Virus record (IMG/VR): IMGVR_UViG_3300030107_004830
Coordinates: 1-27,443 of that record
Length of the DNA stretch: 27,443 nt
Reading direction: 5' to 3' (one strand)
Origin: a virus
Shown here: piece after piece, positions 1-6,994 of the stretch
Layout of the letters: each line of letters starts with the position of its first letter
Position numbering within the stretch: position 1 is the stretch's first letter
The notes under the pieces: model-generated
Seen by the model: the letters and a program-made list of their open reading frames with translations, nothing else
What the model was told of the DNA's origin: nothing
Databases searched by the model: none
Position numbers and translations under genes: made by a program

Positions 1-44
1 TTTAAAGCATAAGCAGTACCAGCAGCCCAAGAAGTAAAAGCCAT
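1..44 (-). CDS. Partial gene downstream of minor tail protein
   Basis: The ATG at 44-42 overlaps the stop of the minor tail gene by the shared A region of TAAATG, so the frame is set by a tight junction. Only 14 residues (MAFTSWAAGTAYAL) lie inside the window; the rest runs off the left edge. By position it should be the next tail gene (lambda gpL-like or another tail-tip protein), but nothing in the visible residues identifies it. Confidence 0.55.
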   Translation of the reverse strand, partial: MAFTSWAAGTAYAL

Positions 45-386
45 TTAAGGTTCGAAGACTTGTCTGAAAGTAGCGTTAATTGTCGATCTATTGTTATACG
101 GAATTGATTTTGTCCAAGAAGAACAAACCCACCTATAAGAAGTTGTTGTATCTGGTGGAGTCCAAGTGAAAGATTCTTTTCCTGCTCGTGCTTCAAAAAA
201 AACTTCAAGTGTGTCTGAATCTGTTTCAGATAAATTCTGCCAAGTTAAAGCCCATTGTTTTGGATCTTGATTTTCTCCATAAACGGTCCTTTGTTCGTAA
301 CCATCTCCGAAAGCAACTGTAGTAACAGCGGGTGAACTATTTTTCTGTGCTCCATATGAAGGAGTTAAAGAAGGTAAAGTTGCCAT
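45..386 (-). CDS. Minor tail protein, lambda gpM-like
   Basis: 113 residues, close to the size of lambda gpM. The protein has the family pattern: an N-terminal P-x-Y-G segment, then FGDGYEQR near residue 27, a central W-x-L-x-W stretch and a C-terminal FRQVFEP beta strand. gpM-type proteins act in assembly of the tail tip below the tape measure. The start overlaps the tape measure stop in a TAATG, so the two are translationally coupled, and the order tape measure then gpM is the lambda order. Family assignment is by memory of the pattern; function is inferred from family and position. Confidence 0.85.
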   Translation of the reverse strand: MATLPSLTPSYGAQKNSSPAVTTVAFGDGYEQRTVYGENQDPKQWALTWQNLSETDSDTLEVFFEARAGKESFTWTPPDTTTSYRWVCSSWTKSIPYNNRSTINATFRQVFEP

Positions 387-2671
387 TACGCCAATAATCC
401 TCCGGGACGTTTTTGTTTTGTGATTTCAGTCTGCACTGCAAGCGAGATCACTTTCCCAAGTTGGCGGCCTTCTTCAAGATCACCTTCCTCGGAACTGCCA
501 GACGCATCAACATTTATTGTGATATTAGTGCTTCCACCTCCCATCTTATTATTTGGAATAATTGTTCCTTGAACACCGGGAACAAATAATTCTGGACCAC
601 GTTCTCCAACGAGTGAAGCTTTGCCGACAGGTGGTCTCCCTCCATTGGCAAATATTCCTCCAAACCCGGGCATTAACATATTTAAACCTTGACTAATTGC
701 TGCGTTTAAAAGTTTGTCTGCAATGTTATTAAGCACGTTATTCAACGATTCTGCTAATGACATTGTTCCTGTAATTACACCTTTAATAGCTCCATGAATC
801 CCTGTGGCTATCGTTTGTTTTACATCTCCCCACAATTGTTTTTGTTGTTGGATTTGTTCGATTATTTGTTTATTTAAATTAATTGTTTCTTTTTTTTCTC
901 TGTTTGTTTTTTGAACTTCGTCGGACGTACTTTTCTCAGAAGAACCTTCTCCTACCCCAGCTCCAGAAACATCTTTATTGAAGGCTGTTGAGATCTGACT
1001 AATTTGATCTGATGTAAATCCAACGAGTTGTTTTATTCCGGGAAGATTCATCAACAGTTGAAGCTTGCTTACTATCTCGCCAATAATTCTTCGCCACAAA
1101 GCTTGGATGCCTTTTAAGATTTTCATTAATGCACCGCCAACTGCTTGAGCTAACTGTTCTCCAACTTCTCTTAAAGGTTCAATACTTTGAGCAAATCCGC
1201 TAGTAATTTCATTCCATTTTGTTTGAATTGCAGCAAAGTTTCTTGTTACTTTTTCTCTGAGGAGATTAAAAACATTTGCAAGTCTTTGGCCTGTTTCTTG
1301 TCCCTGCTTAATAGCACGTTTTTGAGCATCAACAAATCCAGCAATATTTTTAAACCACCATTGAGTTAATCGTTGGATAGGACCAGCAGCTCCTTCTGCT
1401 TGTTCTTTCATCAATCCAATTGCTTTCGCAAAACTTGTAGCAATAGCCCAAGCTCCTCGTAAAGCCATTCCTAAAGCTTTTACTCCAGCAGCAAAGGCTT
1501 CAATGGTTCCAGCAATTCCTGTAATTGTTAACTTTAAAAGTTCACCTAATTCAGAATTGTCTGCAAATAAATTAGTAAAGGCGGTTGCTAATCGTGTTAC
1601 TTGTCCGTTAAGAGTGTCGCTTGCTTTAAAAGCTGCTTTTGCTGCAACTCCTTGGGATTCTTTTTGCTTTTGTATTAGAGCTTCAAACTTCTCCATGTCA
1701 TTCAATATTGGAGCCATTACCTGAATAGCTTCATTTCCAAAGATATCTCCAAGTTCTTTAGTTCCTAATCCTTCTAGCTTTTTCAGGTTGGCAGCTAATC
1801 CTTCTGCTTCAATTGTTGCCGCATTGATATTGATGCCTAGTTTTTCTAATTTCTTTTGACCTTCCGATGTACTTAGTTTTAAAAGAGCTGTTTTTAAACC
1901 TGTAAAGGCGACTTCACTCTTGACACCTGAAGCCGTTGACTGAGCAATAATCGCATTAACTTCCGATAATGGAACTTTTAACATGGCCGCTACAGATGCG
2001 ACCTTACCTATATTCGCTGCATATTCAGCAACAACAATTTTACCGTCATTTTGAGTTTGAATAAATTGATCGACGATTGAATTAGCTTTTCCTGCCTCTA
2101 GTCCATAAGCATTTAAAACACTTGTCAATGCGTTGCCTGTTGTATTTAGATCAGCAAAACCACCAGTAGCACCTAAGCTTGCCGCTTTTAAAACATTTGT
2201 AGTATCTGCCGCTTTGATAAATCCAGCGGAAGCAACATCGTAAGAAGCCGCCGTTAATTCGGTAATACTTCTCATCCCGTGTAATTCAGAACTTAACTTG
2301 GTAAGTCGTTCAACTAATACTTCAGAATTTCCGCCAAGAGATTCAAATTTCTTTTCTGAAAAATCTTGCTTACTAAGTGTTTGAAAAGCCGCAGTTACGG
2401 ATGCCATCGCAGCAATAGGAGCTGCCAGTGTCATTAACTGTGCCTTCATTGTTGCGCCAAAACCAGCAACCCCAACTGCTGCGGCTTTAGCCCCTTTTCC
2501 TACTCCAAAAAATGAGGCGGCCATTCCTCTTAGGCCTTTGTTTGTCTTGCCTAAATTTTGCTGAGTCTGACCAACCGAATCTTTTAATCTGCGTACCTTG
2601 TCGTCAACCTTCTTCAAGGTTGGGGTTGCATTATCTACAAACCGAACATCAATTAAGGTTGCACCAGCCAT
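386..2671 (-). CDS. Tail tape measure protein, TP901 family
   Basis: 761 residues; sets tail length and is threaded through the tube with the DNA. Residues 1-55 are basic and coiled-coil prone. About 100-330 match the TP901-type core, with repeated helix motifs such as ITELTAASYDVASAGF and GVKSEVAFTGLKTALLKLS. Hydrophobic Ala/Gly helices lie near 60-100 and 380-410. The C-terminus ends with GERGPELFVPG, a segment I know from many tape measures. At roughly 0.15 nm per residue the tail would be about 110 nm, typical of a siphovirus. It lies on the minus strand, while the tube and chaperone genes that usually precede it are on the plus strand some 20 kb away in this window. Confidence 0.95.
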   Translation of the reverse strand: MAGATLIDVRFVDNATPTLKKVDDKVRRLKDSVGQTQQNLGKTNKGLRGMAASFFGVGKGAKAAAVGVAGFGATMKAQLMTLAAPIAAMASVTAAFQTLSKQDFSEKKFESLGGNSEVLVERLTKLSSELHGMRSITELTAASYDVASAGFIKAADTTNVLKAASLGATGGFADLNTTGNALTSVLNAYGLEAGKANSIVDQFIQTQNDGKIVVAEYAANIGKVASVAAMLKVPLSEVNAIIAQSTASGVKSEVAFTGLKTALLKLSTSEGQKKLEKLGININAATIEAEGLAANLKKLEGLGTKELGDIFGNEAIQVMAPILNDMEKFEALIQKQKESQGVAAKAAFKASDTLNGQVTRLATAFTNLFADNSELGELLKLTITGIAGTIEAFAAGVKALGMALRGAWAIATSFAKAIGLMKEQAEGAAGPIQRLTQWWFKNIAGFVDAQKRAIKQGQETGQRLANVFNLLREKVTRNFAAIQTKWNEITSGFAQSIEPLREVGEQLAQAVGGALMKILKGIQALWRRIIGEIVSKLQLLMNLPGIKQLVGFTSDQISQISTAFNKDVSGAGVGEGSSEKSTSDEVQKTNREKKETINLNKQIIEQIQQQKQLWGDVKQTIATGIHGAIKGVITGTMSLAESLNNVLNNIADKLLNAAISQGLNMLMPGFGGIFANGGRPPVGKASLVGERGPELFVPGVQGTIIPNNKMGGGSTNITINVDASGSSEEGDLEEGRQLGKVISLAVQTEITKQKRPGGLLA

Positions 2672-2695
2672 TTGATTAGCTCACGTAACTTCAGT

Positions 2696-2881
2696 TTAAC
2701 GTTCCTTTGCCAAAATCATATCTACAAGCTTTCGCTTGGAATGATGGCTGGTTGTTGGAACTAATTCTCTTAGGACTCTATTCGATTTACCCATTAAAAC
2801 AAACCTTTTTAACCTTTCGCCCGACATGGGTTCAGGCGATTTGTAAACGAAAAATGCACCGATAGAATTAAGAAGGTTCAT
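2696..2881 (-). CDS. Hypothetical protein, 61 aa
   Basis: Small basic protein with no signal peptide and no family I recognise. Its start overlaps the end of the zinc-ribbon gene by 14 nt, and it ends 24 nt before the tape measure start, so it is probably read with both. The C-terminal half is rich in Lys, Arg, Leu and Ser, which would fit a nucleic-acid-associated or tail-assembly accessory protein, but this is only a compositional remark. Confidence 0.6.
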   Translation of the reverse strand: MNLLNSIGAFFVYKSPEPMSGERLKRFVLMGKSNRVLRELVPTTSHHSKRKLVDMILAKER

Positions 2882-3095
2882 CGAGAAGCTTGACTTTTTG
2901 TTCTCCCGTTCTCTTGTTCATTATGTATTGAATACGATTGTCTGACAGATATTCCTCCTTAGACTGAAGTGTGTACCAACGGGCCTTACAAACAATACAG
3001 TTCCGCCTCCTAACAGTTCGACCATCAGTTGTTTGAACTGTCATTACTACTCTGACCGTATGGTTCAGACAATATGGACACGTTTTTAATCGCAT
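2868..3095 (-). CDS. Zinc-ribbon protein resembling the NrdR N-terminus
   Basis: 75 residues with CPYC (C6, C9) and CIVC (C33, C36), a four-cysteine zinc ribbon. The spacing and the DGRTVRRR stretch between the cysteine pairs look like the zinc ribbon of NrdR, the bacterial repressor of ribonucleotide reductase genes. The ATP-cone domain that completes NrdR is absent, so this would be a ribbon alone, able at most to bind DNA or a protein partner. The start codon overlaps that of a divergent plus-strand gene (CATG at 3093-3096). Function is unknown; a transcription-factor mimic is one possibility, and a structural zinc knuckle another. Confidence 0.75.
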   Translation of the reverse strand: MRLKTCPYCLNHTVRVVMTVQTTDGRTVRRRNCIVCKARWYTLQSKEEYLSDNRIQYIMNKRTGEQKVKLLDEPS

Positions 3096-3363
3096 GAATA
3101 AAGAACAACCCTTCTTGGACTTTTTGGTAATTGAACGAAGTCCAGAGCAAGAGTTTATGATCGAATGGGATACTCGACAGATATTGAGCTGCGAAGACCG
3201 TCAAGAATTAGCCTCGATGTGCGCTAATCTTTACCAACAAAATTGGGCCAAGGATCAGATCATAAAGAACTGTCTTGGCCGTATTGGAGAATTAGAAGGA
3301 CAAGTAATTAAGATTGAACTTAATAACGAACGTCCTTGGTGGAGGAAAATTTTAAAAAGGTAG
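3094..3363 (+). CDS. Conserved cyanophage-type hypothetical protein
   Basis: 89 residues, largely helical and acidic at the N-terminus, with a motif NLYQQNW near residue 46 and a basic tail ending WWRKILKR. From memory, proteins with this EFMIEWDTRQI / LYQQNW pattern recur in marine cyanophages, without known function. It is a lone plus-strand gene between two minus-strand blocks. Its start overlaps the divergent zinc-ribbon start by 2 nt, and its end overlaps the SSB-like gene by 12 nt. Any promoter must lie inside the zinc-ribbon gene. Confidence 0.75.
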   Translation: MNKEQPFLDFLVIERSPEQEFMIEWDTRQILSCEDRQELASMCANLYQQNWAKDQIIKNCLGRIGELEGQVIKIELNNERPWWRKILKR

Positions 3364-3675
3364 TTCTTCTTTAGGTTGATTCGGATTTATATTTCCAAAG
3401 TCTCCATATTGTCCTGACTTACCTTTCGCATTGATATAAACAACATCAACTTCGACTTCTTCATTGTTTTCAAAATCCCAGACTTTGCCTTCTTTATGCT
3501 TTGAAGTGTCACCTTCAAGAGACATTAGATAATTACAAAGGCCGGGAATTGATTCAATTGGAATTGCTAAAGAAAGCTGTCTTGGGTTTTTGCCGTCTTC
3601 ATCGAAGCGGTTTTCTGAAACCTGCCATTTGATTGGGTGCTTGAGGGCAGGGTTGAACTCGAACTTGTTTGGCAT
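3352..3675 (-). CDS. Single-stranded DNA-binding-like protein with SSB-type C-terminal tip
   Basis: 107 residues. The body is a beta-rich domain (ALKHPIKWQVSENRF..., then WDFENNEEVEVDVVYINAKG), followed by a Gly/Asn/Pro-rich linker and the C-terminus EELPF. Acidic residues followed by Pro-Phe at the very end are the hallmark of bacterial SSB tails, which recruit recombination and repair proteins. It lies directly downstream of the ERF-type annealing protein, where phages often place an SSB. I cannot prove an OB fold from sequence alone, so the SSB assignment rests on the tip, the size and the neighbourhood. Confidence 0.6.
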   Translation of the reverse strand: MPNKFEFNPALKHPIKWQVSENRFDEDGKNPRQLSLAIPIESIPGLCNYLMSLEGDTSKHKEGKVWDFENNEEVEVDVVYINAKGKSGQYGDFGNINPNQPKEELPF

Positions 3676-3745
3676 TGGATTGAATCCTGTTTTTTAGTTG
3701 GTTGATAACGAGTTGACCTGATTGGGTCGCTTGATCTTCAGACAT
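3599..3745 (-). CDS. Possible small ORF between ERF and SSB-like gene
   Basis: A 48-codon frame starts in a TAATG overlap with the ERF stop (ATG 3745-3743) and ends at 3599, overlapping the first 77 nt of the SSB-like gene in another frame. The TAATG junction is the overlap style used elsewhere here, which argues for translation. The C-terminal half (rich in Gln and Pro) may only reflect the other frame. It could work as a coupling peptide that delivers ribosomes to the SSB-like start, which has only a weak AGGA. Confidence 0.3.
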   Translation of the reverse strand: MSEDQATQSGQLVINQLKNRIQSNAKQVRVQPCPQAPNQMAGFRKPLR

Positions 3746-4410
3746 TACTTTTTAATTTCGGCGGCTAAATAATCACCGTGTTCCTTGAGAGTAATGTTGT
3801 TTTCTGTGATTTGCTCGGCTTTGATACCAAATTTTTCTTTAAAACTTTTGATGATTTCCTCTTTCCTCGGATGCTTCCTTAGATCAGATGAAATCTGAGC
3901 ACGATATGCAGGTGTAATGAATCCAGGTGAGTTTGTAGCAGGCCTTGAAACAGGTTGATTGGGTTTTGTAGGTGTCCTGCTAATACCCTTTTTAGACTCA
4001 GTTTTTGGAGTCAAAGTATCAGCGTCATCGTCATCACCAGCTAGACCATAAATTGCTAAAAGCGCATAACGTCTTGCGTAGGTAATAGCTGAGCCAAGAG
4101 CTTGCATGATGTTCCCTCTGTTAGGAACAAGATCAGGGAAAGGAAGTCGGCTGACTATTTCTTCTCCTGAAACATGCTTCAGAGTCGTCACTAAAATTGT
4201 GATGACTTGACCTGATTCTGTAACCGTTGAATCGAAGGTTTGCGTATGACACAGACCCAGATGAGTCGCTGGTTGAACAGCATTTAAGCCACCTGCAAGA
4301 GTTGTATAAAAACCATAATTGGCTTTACCGTCCTTCCCTGCTGCGTGGTGTTCTTGTTGAAATTGGACTAATGCTTCAGCTAAAGAAGCTGAAGCTTTGG
4401 ATGCGGGCAT
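3745..4410 (-). CDS. erf: ERF-family single-strand annealing protein
   Basis: 221 residues. The N-terminal 140 residues carry the ERF pattern: an ALVQFQ helix, a Y-G-F-Y-T-T segment, GLCHTQTFD, a beta strand with ITILVTTLKH, then QALGSAITYARRYALLAIYGLAGDDDDAD, the most conserved part. ERF proteins (P22 Erf is the founder) anneal complementary single strands in phage recombination and in circularising or concatemerising DNA. The C-terminal 80 residues are a polar linker and a small helical tail. The exonuclease, RusA and SSB-like neighbours support the role. There is no Shine-Dalgarno; the ATG directly follows AAAAACCAC, with a palindrome 31 nt beyond that leader. Confidence 0.92.
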   Translation of the reverse strand: MPASKASASLAEALVQFQQEHHAAGKDGKANYGFYTTLAGGLNAVQPATHLGLCHTQTFDSTVTESGQVITILVTTLKHVSGEEIVSRLPFPDLVPNRGNIMQALGSAITYARRYALLAIYGLAGDDDDADTLTPKTESKKGISRTPTKPNQPVSRPATNSPGFITPAYRAQISSDLRKHPRKEEIIKSFKEKFGIKAEQITENNITLKEHGDYLAAEIKK

Positions 4411-4457
4411 GTGGTTTTTGAGGGGGTCTCTTTTACTTTTTAATTTTAATAAGATTA
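4411..4457 (-). promoter_or_regulatory. Palindrome plus AAAAACCAC leader for the ERF gene
   Basis: TAATTTTAATAAGATTA at 4441-4457 matches the window consensus at 15 of 17 positions. Read toward the gene it contains TAAAAT, which could act as a -10 element. AAAAACCAC at 4419-4411 abuts the start codon with no spacer. It separates the ERF-SSB unit from the RusA-exonuclease genes upstream. Confidence 0.6.
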
Positions 4458-4493
4458 TTTCAGCTTGTACACCCTTAAAATTAAATCGTTGTG

Positions 4494-4952
4494 TTAAGTT
4501 GTTATGAAAACAGGTAAAATAGAAATAATCGCCCCGGGCAATTCTTCACCTTTTGAATATCTTTTATGAGCCGATAATGAAACAACTAAGCTATCATCTT
4601 TTAATACCGTCCCGCCTGATGTGACCGATAATCCATCAAGTGTGCTGCGACATAACTTATCAATGTCTCCGCTAGCATGACTAGTTAGAAATTGCGGTGC
4701 GGAAGGTTTTAATTTATCCTTATTTCTTCCTGTCCCAAAATGTCCTTTAGGTCGAGGGAAAATAAATTCTATTGACACAGAAACTGCGCAATCAATGGGA
4801 TCTTTTTGATAAGCATCCAAGGCAGCGTGTCGGATATCTTGTCGCCAAGGTTGTACTTTTTTAGAGGATTCAATTAATGATCCGTAACGAGTTAAGGTCT
4901 TGGAACCTTGCGCTCCAGGAAGTCCTATAACTCGGATAACAAGTTCGCTCAA
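4494..4952 (-). CDS. rusA: RusA-family Holliday junction resolvase
   Basis: 152 residues if started at the TTG at 4952-4950, which overlaps the exonuclease stop (TTGA) and follows a GAGGGAGAG ribosome site. A longer frame to 5009 is open but would overlap the exonuclease by 61 nt without a comparable site. Key RusA features are present: IGLPGAQGSK near residue 9, a basic IFPRPKGHF segment, the GDIDKLCRSTLDGL signature (D96, D98, D106) and a DDSLVV segment (D119, D120). These aspartates bind metal at the active site. RusA enzymes cut four-way junctions made during replication and recombination, here probably to trim DNA before packaging. Confidence 0.88.
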   Translation of the reverse strand: MSELVIRVIGLPGAQGSKTLTRYGSLIESSKKVQPWRQDIRHAALDAYQKDPIDCAVSVSIEFIFPRPKGHFGTGRNKDKLKPSAPQFLTSHASGDIDKLCRSTLDGLSVTSGGTVLKDDSLVVSLSAHKRYSKGEELPGAIISILPVFITT

Positions 4953-5569
4953 AAGCTCTCCCTCTCGGAGCTGAATTTCTCCCATGCTTCCTTCCATGCC
5001 AATCTGCACGTTAGAGGATCTTGTTCATCTCCAATAAGACATGTATTAGGTCTTGACCAAATAGTCCTGCAACTATCAACCACAATTTTGTGTTGGTTAG
5101 CCAAGGCCTCAACATAACTTCCTAATTGAGCATCCGTGTTATAAGTTTTTTTATTTGATTTGCTTTGAGTTTTTAGGTCAATTAGAACTAATTTGTCTTC
5201 ATTGTGGTCATAACCAAGAACATCAAATTGTCCTCCGACTGATTTCTCTAAATCGGGGATCATATATTCAACTGCCCATGTTTCAAAATTTTCCCAAAAT
5301 GGATCTGAAAGAAGTGGACGAACCCACTCTTCATAGTCTCCTGCATTGGGTTGTTTATCACCTAATAGAAATTGCTCCAGACAATAATGAACCTGAACTC
5401 CTCGAGGTTCCCAGATATGACGATACCGTTCAATATTGGCCATCGCCTCTGGAGTTTTATTTGAGCCTGTTACTTGAGTTGTCGAGTAGGCAAGCCATTC
5501 GCCTGTCGGTTCCCAACAATACTGATGACGTTCTTCGTCACGAAAAATAGGGAGCGGTTTAAGCTTCAT
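4949..5569 (-). CDS. PD-(D/E)XK exonuclease, Cas4/RecB-like
   Basis: 206 residues from the ATG at 5569, chosen because it overlaps the upstream stop in an ATGA and is preceded by TTGGAG at proper spacing. The open frame extends to 5686 but would overlap the winged-helix gene by 121 nt. Catalytic motifs read in order: H61 in VHYCLEQFL, E101, D116 in GGQFDVLGYD, D131-L-K133 in LIDLKTQ, and Q148-x-x-x-Y152. This is the RecB/Cas4-type nuclease pattern. In phages such enzymes resect double-strand ends to give substrate to an annealing protein, which fits the ERF gene two genes downstream. Confidence 0.85.
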   Translation of the reverse strand: MKLKPLPIFRDEERHQYCWEPTGEWLAYSTTQVTGSNKTPEAMANIERYRHIWEPRGVQVHYCLEQFLLGDKQPNAGDYEEWVRPLLSDPFWENFETWAVEYMIPDLEKSVGGQFDVLGYDHNEDKLVLIDLKTQSKSNKKTYNTDAQLGSYVEALANQHKIVVDSCRTIWSRPNTCLIGDEQDPLTCRLAWKEAWEKFSSERESF

Positions 5570-5907
5570 TGAACTCCAAGGTGGGTTGCGAAATAGACTC
5601 GGGCAGTTCGTCCACTCCTTGTAGGTCTTCTTAGAGGTTTTTTTGTCTGTGGGTCGTTCTTGAATTTTACGTAAGGGGGCTGGCATGTTATCAAATCTCG
5701 TAAGCGGGCAGATGCTGTTTGGTGTTTCATTCCGAGGATTGCTTCTATCTCGTCACAAGTAAGACCATGAGGACTCGATTTGACGGCATGTAAAACATCG
5801 AGACACATTCCATTAAGTTGATTTACGATGCTTTCAGCTGCATCGATTGACGGCTCAGTGTGATTATGGGGAGCTGTCAGATAATTAAAAAGGTCTGTTT
5901 GGGTCAT
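5566..5907 (-). CDS. Winged helix-turn-helix protein
   Basis: 113 residues. Residues 34-73 form three helices of a winged-helix DNA-binding fold, with HGLTCDEIEAILGM as the second helix and HQTASARLRDL as the likely recognition helix. Residues 78-107 (basic, ending RTARVYFAT) look like the wing. It resembles small phage proteins next to nuclease genes that are predicted to bind DNA. The start overlaps the upstream gene in ATGA and the end overlaps the exonuclease start in ATGA, so it is read in an operon with them. It could be a regulator or a replication accessory. Confidence 0.75.
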   Translation of the reverse strand: MTQTDLFNYLTAPHNHTEPSIDAAESIVNQLNGMCLDVLHAVKSSPHGLTCDEIEAILGMKHQTASARLRDLITCQPPYVKFKNDPQTKKPLRRPTRSGRTARVYFATHLGVQ

Positions 5908-6221
5908 GTTGGAAAGTCCTTTGGATCTGGTGAAGCTTGAACTTCTTCAGGTTGAAATTGCGGATTGATCTTTGCGTCTATTTCTTCTTTGGTCATTCCT
6001 CTAAATTCTTCTAAAGGATTTTCGTGTCTTTTCCCCGGATATCCAAGTCCATAAAGAGCGGGTTTTGATTCCCAACATTCTCTGGTGTATTTAGTCCCCG
6101 GACTTTCGTTATCGAAATCTTCAACGGTCCACATTGGGATGTCTGGGTTAGCTGGATTCGGTTTGATTAATCCTTCTCTAAGAGTTTTCAGGATCGAACC
6201 TTTATTAAAAAGTGGTTCCAT
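5904..6221 (-). CDS. Conserved cyanophage-type hypothetical protein
   Basis: 105 residues with a conserved-looking stretch PANPDIPMWTVEDFD near residue 22 and an acidic, Pro-rich C-terminus. From memory, the PNPANPDIPMWTVEDLD-type motif recurs in small proteins of marine cyanophages. No catalytic residues or membrane segments are evident. It is flanked by one-base and ATGA overlaps, so it is a middle gene of the 6847-4949 operon. Function unknown. Confidence 0.7.
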   Translation of the reverse strand: MEPLFNKGSILKTLREGLIKPNPANPDIPMWTVEDFDNESPGTKYTRECWESKPALYGLGYPGKRHENPLEEFRGMTKEEIDAKINPQFQPEEVQASPDPKDFPT

Positions 6222-6847
6222 TAAATAATCCCCTCAACTAATGGATTCCCAGAATCGTCAGCTCTAAAGACTCGACTCGCTGGATGATTGATAGGTTGTT
6301 CAGCTTGAAAGGATCCTTTGGTCTTAGTTCCAAAGGTTTCATAGTTTTTAAGAGTGATACCTGACCAAGGTCCTTTTGGACCACCTACGATGGCCAGCTC
6401 AAGTTGAGTCTTGACAACTTCAGAACCATATTTCTTTTTGATTTGAGAGAGGCCACTAATCAAAAGGTTGAAAGATTCTTCTGTTTTACGTCCTGTTTTA
6501 ACTTTCCAAAAGGACTCGATTAAATCTGAAAAGGAACTGAGTTCAAAAGGAATTAAATCTCGATGAAATTTGAACCTAGTTTTTTTGAAAATTTCTTTCT
6601 CTTTATTTATAGTATTAGGTACTCTATTAGTATTAGATAAAGTACCTTCGCTCTTTTCTTCTTTCTTTTTTACCTTTGTGTCGGTGTCCGTACCGCTCGG
6701 TACTTTAAGGGTATCATGCTCCGCAACCCCCCTTAGACCGTCATAAACCATTTGATTTACAAATGCAGTCGTGGACAACCATGGAAGCTTTTGCTCTTGG
6801 CATTTGGATAGTAAATCCACATCGATTGGAACGTTTCTAGTAGGCAT
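6221..6847 (-). CDS. Possible replication initiation or helicase-loader protein
   Basis: 208 residues. Residues 1-45 could form a small helical DNA-binding or ribbon-helix-helix-like domain. Residues 46-95 are a charged, low-complexity linker rich in Lys, Thr and Glu. Residues 100-175 form a second domain with FWKVKTGRKTEESF and a terminal GPWSGITLKNYETFG. The layout of a DNA-binding N-terminus, a linker and a C-terminal W-x-G-I-T-x-x-N-Y motif resembles phage replication proteins of the DnaT/loader sort, but I cannot name the family with confidence. It is the first gene of the recombination operon, which is a usual place for a replication gene. Confidence 0.6.
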   Translation of the reverse strand: MPTRNVPIDVDLLSKCQEQKLPWLSTTAFVNQMVYDGLRGVAEHDTLKVPSGTDTDTKVKKKEEKSEGTLSNTNRVPNTINKEKEIFKKTRFKFHRDLIPFELSSFSDLIESFWKVKTGRKTEESFNLLISGLSQIKKKYGSEVVKTQLELAIVGGPKGPWSGITLKNYETFGTKTKGSFQAEQPINHPASRVFRADDSGNPLVEGII

Positions 6848-6862
6848 TGATGTGCTAAATGT

Positions 6863-6899
6863 GTGGTTTTAATGCGTGTTTCATGCTTAATCATGCTGT
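6863..6899 (-). promoter_or_regulatory. AAAACCAC leader and period-10 direct repeat
   Basis: AAAACCAC (6870-6863) lies 15 nt before the ATG of the replication-like gene. Beyond it, TCATGCT occurs twice with a 10-bp period (6881-6887 and 6891-6897), one helical turn apart. The usual palindrome is absent here, although ATTAAG within the repeat is a partial match. The divergent plus-strand gene at 6995 may share this control region. Confidence 0.45.
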
Positions 6900-6905
6900 A
6901 TGCAG

Positions 6906-6922
6906 GGGGTAGCTGCCACCCC
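6906..6922. repeat. Short GC-rich hairpin in divergent region
   Basis: GGGGT (6906-6910) and ACCCC (6918-6922) form a five-pair stem with a seven-base loop, between the divergent genes at 6847 and 6995. There is no T-run after it on either strand, so a terminator is unlikely. It may be an operator or chance. Confidence 0.25.
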
Positions 6923-6960
6923 TAGTTGAAACAATTCATAGTACGATTTGCAACAATGTG

Positions 6961-6966
6961 TATAAT
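6961..6966 (+). promoter_or_regulatory. Candidate -10 element TATAAT
   Basis: A perfect TATAAT sits 28 nt before the ATG at 6995 and about 18 nt before its GGAGG. No good -35 box is present at 16-18 nt, which is common for marine picocyanobacterial promoters. It would drive the single plus-strand gene that follows. Confidence 0.4.
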
Positions 6967-6994
6967 GGACTTGACCCTGAAGCTCGGAGGCCTT

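Noticed and set aside
2-208. Minus-strand ORF of 68 codons with a hydrophobic Leu-rich end
   Set aside because: It lies within the gpM-like gene in another frame; the Leu-rich tail is an artefact of repeated CT-rich codons.
1187-1724. Plus-strand ORFs inside the tape measure gene
   Set aside because: Antisense to a well-supported long gene, with no ribosome sites or recognisable domains.
5155-5550. 131-codon plus-strand ORF
   Set aside because: Exactly antisense to the exonuclease catalytic region; the nuclease motifs on the minus strand are decisive.
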